Shown one piece after another: positions 35,501 through 41,792 of a stretch of DNA of 64,000 nucleotides. Below the pieces are notes generated by a model that worked only from the letters and a program-made list of their open reading frames with translations, was not told the origin of the DNA and did not search any database. The stretch is from assembly GCF_009674805.1 (NCBI RefSeq), contig NZ_WKKI01000002.1, positions 1 through 64,000 on the forward strand, read 5' to 3'. Made by a program: the position numbers and the translations under genes. The first letter of the stretch is position 1. Every line of letters begins with the position of its first letter. The stretch is from Metabacillus lacus (GTDB lineage: Bacteria > Bacillota > Bacilli > Bacillales > Bacillaceae).

Positions 35501-36231
35501 AGAAATTGGCATGCGGATTAGTATTAAGTGGAGTATTGGTTTTGACAGCTTGTGGAGGGAATGAAGGAGCAACAACACCTGCACCTGCTGATCAGTCTCC
35601 TAAAACACAGGAAACAGCTAAAGAAGAAGCACCGATGGAAGAAGTGCCTAACACAGAAGAAGAAAGCACTGAGGGTGAATCTTTAAGCGAACAAGATAAT
35701 GGAGAAATGTATGAAGAAGGTTTTGGCAAAATGAAAGCCATCGGTGTGGGTTATAGTGAAGAAGCCGGAATTGACGGAACTGATTCACCGGTAAAACCAA
35801 TTAGCATGGGTACAATGAATCTATATATAAACAGTGTCGGCATTGTAGATGTGGAACCAGAGGAAGAAATGAAGTATATATTTAATGAACAAGATCAAGT
35901 CCGGGCAATTATCGTTGACATGAAAGCAGAAAACACATCAGACAAGGACATCACCTTTAACCCTAATCAGTCCATAATTGTAACAGATACCGGAGAGCAG
36001 CTTGAATCAGAAATGATGTTTATGGGTGAAGCCGGAGGGGACTTTTTAGGCAAAGTGGCCAAAGAAGGTCAAACTTGGTGGCTTGTGAAGAACCTAGATA
36101 AAGATATTAAGAAATTAACATTAGTAGTCAGCGCTCCTTTTTCCACAGATGACTGGGAGGATGTAGGGGAAGAAAAACGCATTGAATTTGAAGTATTAAC
36201 TTGGGAAGAATCAAAACAAAAAAACAATTGA
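35497..36231 (+). CDS. Prophage lipoprotein, possible lysogenic-conversion or exclusion protein
   Basis: 244 aa. Signal peptide MKKLACGLVLSGVLVLTAC with the lipobox LTAC and lipidated Cys19, then a long acidic Glu/Pro/Thr linker (about 22-75) and a C-terminal beta-rich domain (about 95-240). The fold of that domain looks like the Ig-like DUF4352/DUF5067 lipoproteins, an impression only. Translationally coupled to the regulator, so expressed in the lysogen. Lipoproteins beside phage repressors can block superinfecting DNA (for example Ltp of phage TP-J34), and a similar role is inferred here, not shown. Confidence 0.8.
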   Translation: MKKLACGLVLSGVLVLTACGGNEGATTPAPADQSPKTQETAKEEAPMEEVPNTEEESTEGESLSEQDNGEMYEEGFGKMKAIGVGYSEEAGIDGTDSPVKPISMGTMNLYINSVGIVDVEPEEEMKYIFNEQDQVRAIIVDMKAENTSDKDITFNPNQSIIVTDTGEQLESEMMFMGEAGGDFLGKVAKEGQTWWLVKNLDKDIKKLTLVVSAPFSTDDWEDVGEEKRIEFEVLTWEESKQKNN

Positions 36232-36241
36232 TAACATTAAT

Positions 36242-36278
36242 AAAAAAAGCCCCTCTCGATTATGAGAAGGGCTTTTTT
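36242..36278. terminator. Bidirectional terminator between lipoprotein and amidase
   Basis: AAAAAAAGCCC...GGGCTTTTTT with an inner TCTC/GAGA stem gives a hairpin flanked by A and T runs. It ends both the rightward lipoprotein transcript and the leftward late operon. Confidence 0.9.
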
Positions 36279-36280
36279 AG

Positions 36281-37054
36281 TTACCTGGCTTTGATCTCGC
36301 CGGATTCAATTTTCTTGATAAGCTGTGTAAGTGTTGAGATTAGCAGAACTTGAGATTCATCATAAATCTCTTCAGCATATCCTTTTTTCACAATTCCTTT
36401 GTTTTCTAAGAAAGTCACAGCGTTTTTCTGTGGATTAGTTAATTTAATTACTGATTTTGTTGGAGTAATAGACACGCCTTTCACCTCTCTTTTTCTTTTA
36501 AGTTTATAAACTTCCACAAGACCTTCCACTATTGCAACAGCACACGACAATCTGTACGGTTCAGTCTTTAATAATGCTGCTTCATTCCTATTTGTCATAA
36601 ATCCACATTCCGGTAGCACACTCGGCATCTTCGCTTCGCGTACCATATGAAAGCTTGCTTTTTTAACACCTCTGTCCCTTAATCCCGTTTGTGCAACTAA
36701 TCTCTTGTGAATGGCATTAGCAATTCGTAGGGACTGTTCAGAAGGTGAAGTGTGCACAAAGGTTTCAACTCCTTCAGCATTGTGCCATCCTCCTTCTCCA
36801 AATGCATTGGCATGAACAGATACAACTACATCAGCACCCCATCTGTTTGCATGCTCAGTTCTTTTGCCGAGAGGAATATCAATCTTACCTGTTGGATCAT
36901 GAGAGAATTGCACCTGTACATCCTCATACTGTTCCAACATTCCTTTAGCAATTTCTGTAACGCGGCTGTTGAATTCCCATTCTCGCATAGATCCATCAGG
37001 TGTCCTTTTACCAGGCGTATTATAGCCATGTCCAGCATCTAAAATAATCTTCAT
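36281..37054 (-). CDS. Endolysin, N-acetylmuramoyl-L-alanine amidase (Amidase_3)
   Basis: 257 aa. Zinc amidase with ligands His9 (DAGHG), Glu in the REWEFN region (25 or 27) and His81 (SVHANA), and catalytic Glu149 (LPECGFMTN). The C-terminal 75 residues (about 182-257) are a separate Lys-rich domain, presumably for wall binding; no LysM or SH3 motif is evident. It cleaves the stem peptide from MurNAc to lyse the host. The start overlaps the holin stop by 4 nt. Last gene of the late operon. Confidence 0.93.
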   Translation of the reverse strand: MKIILDAGHGYNTPGKRTPDGSMREWEFNSRVTEIAKGMLEQYEDVQVQFSHDPTGKIDIPLGKRTEHANRWGADVVVSVHANAFGEGGWHNAEGVETFVHTSPSEQSLRIANAIHKRLVAQTGLRDRGVKKASFHMVREAKMPSVLPECGFMTNRNEAALLKTEPYRLSCAVAIVEGLVEVYKLKRKREVKGVSITPTKSVIKLTNPQKNAVTFLENKGIVKKGYAEEIYDESQVLLISTLTQLIKKIESGEIKAR

Positions 37055-37332
37055 AAATAATACCCCTCTCTTGGTTCATCATATTTTAAGGCGCGGTTAC
37101 TGTCCTGCAGTCCCTTTGTGGTTGGATCCTGGACAACTCCTAGAGTAGCCAGCACCCCAAAGATGGCATTTACCAGCAAATACACCCAGTCTCTCATGGC
37201 TTCTGTCAGTTGAAAATCCGTAATGCCGGCTGCATGGGCCCCCACCAATAAAACTTGGGCCAAAATAAAAAGTTGTGACACAAAGGACACAACCCACAGT
37301 TTATTATTAAATCTAACTTTCCAGTTAATCAT
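37051..37332 (-). CDS. Phage holin, phiLC3-like
   Basis: The ATG at 37332 (MINWKVRFNN) has GGAGG 8 nt upstream and gives 93 aa; the longer TTG start is rejected. Two hydrophobic segments (about 13-36 and 48-68) with a short loop, and a charged tail ending YDEPREGYYL. The INWKVRxxN start and the DPTTKGLxDS motif are typical of the phiLC3 holin family. It permeabilises the membrane for the endolysin encoded next. Confidence 0.9.
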   Translation of the reverse strand: MINWKVRFNNKLWVVSFVSQLFILAQVLLVGAHAAGITDFQLTEAMRDWVYLLVNAIFGVLATLGVVQDPTTKGLQDSNRALKYDEPREGYYL

Positions 37333-37336
37333 GTTA

Positions 37337-37666
37337 TCATCCTCCAAATACGTTCGATATTTGTTCCCAAAAGGCTACAATCCCAATCAAGACTCCGACA
37401 ATTCCACCGCCACCCACCAACCCAAGTATGATGTCTTTTTTGCTAGTTATCTTTGTTGTCTGAATGCCATACATGTGCTCAAGTAACCGTTGGTTCATTG
37501 CGTTTTGATCATTAAGCATGCTCTTTGTTGAACTAAATTCAGTGAGCAAAGTGTTTTTCATGTCCAACTGCCCTCTTTCAAGGTCATTGATCTTTAAGGA
37601 CAAAGTTCCATAATTCTGTTCTAAAGCTGAAATACGTTCTTCATGGTTGTCCAAGCGATGTGGCAT
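37337..37666 (-). CDS. XhlA/BhlA-like membrane protein of the lysis cassette
   Basis: The ATG at 37666 (MPHRLDNHEERI) with GGAGG 8 nt upstream gives 109 aa. Coiled-coil N-terminus (about 5-70) and one C-terminal membrane segment (about 82-102, GLVGGGGIVGVLIGIVAFW). Same architecture as hemolysin XhlA, which acts with the holin and amidase in PBSX-like phages. It is 5 bp upstream of the holin gene. Confidence 0.78.
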   Translation of the reverse strand: MPHRLDNHEERISALEQNYGTLSLKINDLERGQLDMKNTLLTEFSSTKSMLNDQNAMNQRLLEHMYGIQTTKITSKKDIILGLVGGGGIVGVLIGIVAFWEQISNVFGG

Positions 37667-37759
37667 GTCCATCTCCTCCAATTCGCTCCCCCCTATGGCT
37701 CTATATTTTCTGTGAAAGAGGTTATACTTACATATACCACCTCCCTAGATAAATAAGGC

Positions 37760-37933
37760 TTATTTAGCCTTTTTTACTTCATCTATTTGGTTCTTCAACA
37801 ACGTATTTTCTTCTTCAAGTTCCTCAGTTTTAGCAGACAGTAATGCATTCAGTTGAATTAAATTAGCAGCTTGCATTGTTAACTTTTGAATAACCCTGTT
37901 AGCATCTTTGATTTGGATTTGATTTTGTTCCAT
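37760..37933 (-). CDS. 57-aa coiled-coil phage protein
   Basis: Found by hand translation, too short for a routine ORF cut-off. ATG at 37933 with AAAGAGG 7 nt upstream. The sequence is nearly all helix-forming (MEQNQIQIKDANR ... KTEELEEENTLLKNQ) with heptad-like leucines and no transmembrane segment. It lies between the tail endopeptidase (13 bp away) and the XhlA-like gene. Function unknown. Confidence 0.8.
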   Translation of the reverse strand: MEQNQIQIKDANRVIQKLTMQAANLIQLNALLSAKTEELEEENTLLKNQIDEVKKAK

Positions 37934-37946
37934 GTTTTAACCTCTT

Positions 37947-40403
37947 TCATATTTTTATTTTTTCGATTCTCGGTTGCTCAAAGATAGGGATTTCAGTTTG
38001 TTCTTTCGATTGCTGCCATCCCACAGGTTCTTCTTCACAACCGCATACATCCAAGACTTCATATCCGATATCGTAGCCTCTAATGCCTTCTTTTCTGTTT
38101 TCCACACCTACAATTAAGCAGGTGACTGTTCCATCTGCTTCAATCACAAAATGATCTTCATATATTTCAATTACCTCTCCACCCCTGGCAAAGACTTCAT
38201 ACCAACCGGTAAAATTTTTGAAGTTATCATTCAAGTAAACTTTTGCCCGGCCAGAAACATCTATTTGAATCAAGTCTTGCAGGACTGGCTGTAGTGAAGC
38301 CACAGAGGAAGCTATGAACGATTTTTCTGAGGTGATGTATTTCCCGCTTTCATCAACCTCTGTATCAAGCCTGTTTTTTGGTATGGATGAAATTCTTTGC
38401 TTGTATGTTCCTGCCACATAGAATGTTAATCCGTCTGATCCTAGTCTCATATATGTGGATTGGTTTGACCTATGTCTTATATAACCAAATGTCCCGCTAC
38501 CCGTATTCAAGCTTTCATCTGCCGAAATAGAACCAAGTGATCCTATAGAGCCATACACATTTAATCCGGATGACATTGTAACTGTTTGTCCAAAGTAAGA
38601 AGTTCCATATACATTAAATCCACCGTAATGTATTTCCACAAGTCCGTAAAACCTTGAATAGTAATTAAATACTGCCCCTGCATCCACCTGTAGATCATAT
38701 CCAGCGCGATCTATAACAACACCTGAACGGAATTTTGCAATAGTTTCAAACAAAATACCGTTAATATCTGATGCTTTAAAGGATAAGGAACCAGTAGACT
38801 CAATGCGGAAACCTGCTGCTTGGTCAGACCTAATATAGTGTGCTCCGTTGTCTCTGGTGTACAGTTCAAGTTTAGTTGTTGTTACCCCATTACCGACAAG
38901 GAAAGTGTCACCAATCAATCTGTTAGCCCTTACCATACCGGTGAACACGCCTGTTTCATCAATGTAAGTTTTTATCGGCATAGCACCTAATTGTTCGGCA
39001 GAAGGTCTGTCATACACTTGCCCCCACGAGATTATTGCATTAGGTCCCATTGCGATGTTGTCACCCACTACAAGCTCCCAAGTTCTGATTCTGTTTGCAC
39101 TCAGCAGCCCTGTAGTGATTGCATTAGCGTTGATACCCTCATAGGTGATAGCACTCTGATACGTTTTTCCACCATCGCGTGAAAATCCAAGTCCGTCAGT
39201 GTTGAAACGCATATATCCGTTAGGATCACTTTGATTGATACCAATAATCTCACCTGCATGGTACTGAAAAAGACTGTCCTTATTGCCATTGATAATCTCA
39301 GATGCTCTCTTGACGGCACCAGGTAGCCAATCGTACTTGATAGGGTTTCTGCCGGTTACAATGTCCTGGAAGTCCTTCAGGGTGTCATACTGCTGTGTTT
39401 TATACCTTGAAGCAATTCCTTCATTTCCAAGTGTGTAACGAACGTCAATGATATTACCTTCCCAATCAAAGGTTTCATCAACTTCCATCACTCGGACCTG
39501 TTGATTAAGATCAAGACGGTTGACATACAACCATATCCGGTCTCCTTCATTAAAAACCATTTCAGGGTAGCCATTCTGTGTTAGGTCCACAGCATCAATC
39601 TCTGTGGATATGCTATAACTATTATCAACTTGATTTTTTACAGCCTCAATGAGATTGTCCTTATGTTTAAAGTTGCCATTTTTATAGGCTGGTCCCTCAA
39701 TGGCTCCGTACTTGCCAATAAGAGGTGAACGATACTCAACCTCTATTTGATAATCACCTTCTGGATCATCTTCCGGCAAATCTCCATATCCCTTAGCCCA
39801 AGTGTGAAAACCGCTGGCGTTCACTTCTATCCGAATACGTTTCACATTCAAGTCCTCATGCAGGATAACATCCTTGTCATAGCCAATCATGTCCTTGATA
39901 TAGACCATATTGCCGGCAACTTCAAATTCTGATTTATACCTGTCTATGCCATAGAGAAAACGTGCAGTTTTACTTTGATTGTCCTCATAATTTAATGTGT
40001 TAGCAGCAAGTGGACTAATGATGGAGTAATTGTACATTGTGCCGCTGAATACTTCTTCAAAATAAGCTGAAGGTGTCATTGACTTGTTTGATGCTTTGTC
40101 TTGGTGGTAAAAACCATTCATCACTACAAAAAAGCTCAAGACGGCTGTCACACTTACACTCATGTGATCACCGTCAGTTTCGTAGCCAGGGTGAGTGATT
40201 GTATACCAATCACCCTTAAATAGTACTTTCCAGCCAAACTCCAAATCCTTCATAAAGTCTTTGTTGATTTCTGTGTACAAAAAAGACAGCGTGATTTCAC
40301 GCTGCCCGTTTACTCTCCGTTTTCTGTTGACAGTTGCTATTGCTGGGTATTCAGTGCCCTTTAAATCCTTTACAAAAACAGCTGTTTGTCCAGCGTTGTA
40401 CAT
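37947..40403 (-). CDS. Prophage tail endopeptidase / tail-tip protein (Tal-like)
   Basis: 818 aa from the ATG at 40403 (MYNAGQTAVFVKDLKG) with AAGGTG 5 nt upstream. The 45-codon extension overlaps the recombinase gene and is rejected. N-terminal about 370 residues resemble the phage tail endopeptidase/hub family (PF06605-like). The middle and C-terminus are Gly/Ser-rich, fibre-like repeats (NVYGSIGSLGSISADES) with a C-terminal beta domain (about 690-818). Probably forms the tail tip and binds or opens the host wall. Normally it directly follows Dit; here the fibre gene and a recombinase module intervene. Confidence 0.82.
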   Translation of the reverse strand: MYNAGQTAVFVKDLKGTEYPAIATVNRKRRVNGQREITLSFLYTEINKDFMKDLEFGWKVLFKGDWYTITHPGYETDGDHMSVSVTAVLSFFVVMNGFYHQDKASNKSMTPSAYFEEVFSGTMYNYSIISPLAANTLNYEDNQSKTARFLYGIDRYKSEFEVAGNMVYIKDMIGYDKDVILHEDLNVKRIRIEVNASGFHTWAKGYGDLPEDDPEGDYQIEVEYRSPLIGKYGAIEGPAYKNGNFKHKDNLIEAVKNQVDNSYSISTEIDAVDLTQNGYPEMVFNEGDRIWLYVNRLDLNQQVRVMEVDETFDWEGNIIDVRYTLGNEGIASRYKTQQYDTLKDFQDIVTGRNPIKYDWLPGAVKRASEIINGNKDSLFQYHAGEIIGINQSDPNGYMRFNTDGLGFSRDGGKTYQSAITYEGINANAITTGLLSANRIRTWELVVGDNIAMGPNAIISWGQVYDRPSAEQLGAMPIKTYIDETGVFTGMVRANRLIGDTFLVGNGVTTTKLELYTRDNGAHYIRSDQAAGFRIESTGSLSFKASDINGILFETIAKFRSGVVIDRAGYDLQVDAGAVFNYYSRFYGLVEIHYGGFNVYGTSYFGQTVTMSSGLNVYGSIGSLGSISADESLNTGSGTFGYIRHRSNQSTYMRLGSDGLTFYVAGTYKQRISSIPKNRLDTEVDESGKYITSEKSFIASSVASLQPVLQDLIQIDVSGRAKVYLNDNFKNFTGWYEVFARGGEVIEIYEDHFVIEADGTVTCLIVGVENRKEGIRGYDIGYEVLDVCGCEEEPVGWQQSKEQTEIPIFEQPRIEKIKI

Positions 40404-40434
40404 TGCATCACCTTCTTTCCGTGTTGCTGTTTTG

Positions 40435-41424
40435 CTATAAAATATGTCGCTTATGTGCCTGCTTCTTTCTTTCTTCAGTAACATGAGCATACACCAAAGT
40501 AGTCGCTGGATCCTCGTGCCCCAATAAATGCTGCACATCCGTCAGTTCTGCTCCATTTTCCATAGCAAGTGTAGCAAAGGTGTGTCTAAAAGTATGTGGG
40601 GTAAGTTTCTTGGCTATTTTAGAGCGTTGTTCTATTACATCGACAATCCGTTCAATATTCCTTTTGCTCTGTTGACGGAAAGGCTTTCGCTCTGTAATGA
40701 ACAAGTACGGGCAATCATCATCGCGTGATTTTAAGTACTTCCTTAACTGATGTAAAGCTCTAAATGTTAAATAAACGATACGTTCTTTATCACCTTTTCC
40801 GATTACAAGTATGCTCATGTCCTGAATATTAATGTCACACTTTTTCATATTTCGTATTTCACTTAGCCGGCATCCGGTGGAATACATCACTTCAATTAGT
40901 GCTCTTTCCCTGACTGTTTGACATGACTCTCTTACTATTTCAAGCTCCTCAATAGACAATCCTTTCGGTAACCTTTTAGGTTTTTTAGGTGCTTTTATTT
41001 TAGCTGAAGGATCACGTAGCAGCATTTCTTCTCTAACTAGCCAACCAAAAAAACTTTTAATAACCGATAGTTTTCTGTCCACAGTGCTCATCATCCATTT
41101 GCTATTGTGAGCCAGGTATTTACGAATATCGGATGTGTTAACTTGAACTACCGGCTTATTTACATGCTCAGCAAATTTTTTCAGTTCAATTTTATATCCA
41201 TCTAATGTAAGATCTGAAAGACCTTCAATTTTTCTTGACGAAAGGAATACTTCAATCTTGTCGGCTAAATCATTTACAATGTCTTTCTGAGTTTTCCTAT
41301 GAATTTCATAATTACTTAAAACTTCTTCTAAACGCACTTCAAGTTTATGCATGTCAATATCAGGAGAAAGTGTGCTAATTACAACATTAAGATCAGTGGC
41401 AAGGCGGGCAGTATCATTAATCAT
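40435..41424 (-). CDS. Tyrosine recombinase inside the tail operon
   Basis: 329 aa, complete. SAM-like core-binding domain about 50-140 and catalytic domain about 155-325 with Arg186 (STGCRLSEI), Lys213 (GKGDKER), His277 and Arg280 (HTFRHTFAT), His303 (LLGHEDPATT) and nucleophile Tyr312. An extra helical N-terminus (1-48) precedes the XerC/D-like part. GAGGAGGAG lies 6 nt before the ATG. It is flanked by the fibre gene and the tail endopeptidase, about 8 kb from the prophage end, so it is not in the usual int-att position. Options: tail-gene inversion or switching, a nested insertion, or the displaced phage integrase. Confidence 0.9.
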   Translation of the reverse strand: MINDTARLATDLNVVISTLSPDIDMHKLEVRLEEVLSNYEIHRKTQKDIVNDLADKIEVFLSSRKIEGLSDLTLDGYKIELKKFAEHVNKPVVQVNTSDIRKYLAHNSKWMMSTVDRKLSVIKSFFGWLVREEMLLRDPSAKIKAPKKPKRLPKGLSIEELEIVRESCQTVRERALIEVMYSTGCRLSEIRNMKKCDINIQDMSILVIGKGDKERIVYLTFRALHQLRKYLKSRDDDCPYLFITERKPFRQQSKRNIERIVDVIEQRSKIAKKLTPHTFRHTFATLAMENGAELTDVQHLLGHEDPATTLVYAHVTEERKKQAHKRHIL

Positions 41425-41445
41425 ATTTACTCCTCCTCTATATTT

Positions 41446-41500
41446 AATACGTATAACGTATTGATAAACAGAGTATACTATAATACGATTAACGTATCAA
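41446..41500. promoter_or_regulatory. Divergent switch region: two palindromic operators and the recombinase promoter
   Basis: Two operators of the same form, ATACG-N5-CGTAT, lie at 41447-41461 and 41483-41497, 36 bp apart centre to centre. The minus-strand promoter TTGATA (41500-41495), 17 bp, TATACT (41477-41472) drives the recombinase. Its -35 overlaps the right operator and the left operator lies between its -10 and the ribosome site. A TATAAT (41480-41485) also faces the XRE gene. Binding by the adjacent XRE protein is inferred. Confidence 0.8.
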
Positions 41501-41521
41501 CAGAAAAGGAGCGATTATTTT

Positions 41522-41737
41522 ATGAAGGTGATTTTTATCCTGGATGAATTGTTATCTCAAAGGCAGATGTCACAACATGAACTTTCGCGATTAACAGGAA
41601 TTCGTCAGCCATCAATTAATGAAATGTGTCGAAACCAAACAGCTAGATTACCTTTAAACAACTTGGCTAAAATTTGTGAAGTCTTGGATTGTCAAATCAA
41701 TGACGTTTTAGAACTTAAAAAGGAGCAATCGGAGTGA
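41522..41737 (+). CDS. Small XRE-family regulator divergent from the recombinase
   Basis: 71 aa, one HTH_3 domain (MSQHELSRLTGIRQPSINEM, helices across about 12-65) and no effector domain, like YozG-type Cro regulators. AAGGAG lies 10 nt before the ATG. It is the only rightward gene within the late operon and has its own terminator. The paired ATACG-N5-CGTAT operators beside it suit a dimeric HTH protein. It probably represses the recombinase promoter, and through it leftward transcription of the tail-tip and lysis genes. Confidence 0.87.
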   Translation: MKVIFILDELLSQRQMSQHELSRLTGIRQPSINEMCRNQTARLPLNNLAKICEVLDCQINDVLELKKEQSE

Positions 41738-41754
41738 TCCGGCTGCTCTTTTTT
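41722..41754 (+). terminator. Terminator of the XRE gene
   Basis: GGAGCA / TGCTC (41722-41748) with an inner TCGGA/TCCG pairing, then six T. It overlaps the XRE stop codon and prevents rightward antisense reading into the fibre gene. Confidence 0.7.
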
Positions 41755-41792
41755 ATGCATTTTTCAATTTTTGCTTACTGCGCAGTTTCATC

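Noticed and set aside
37682-37759. Small XkdX-type gene between the coiled-coil and XhlA-like genes
   Set aside because: The AGGGAGG there is followed by ATG-TAA and a 15-codon GTG frame only; no XkdX pattern.
40404-40538. Longer tail endopeptidase start overlapping the recombinase gene
   Set aside because: The ATG at 40403 has AAGGTG at good distance and the extension encodes the recombinase tail in another frame.
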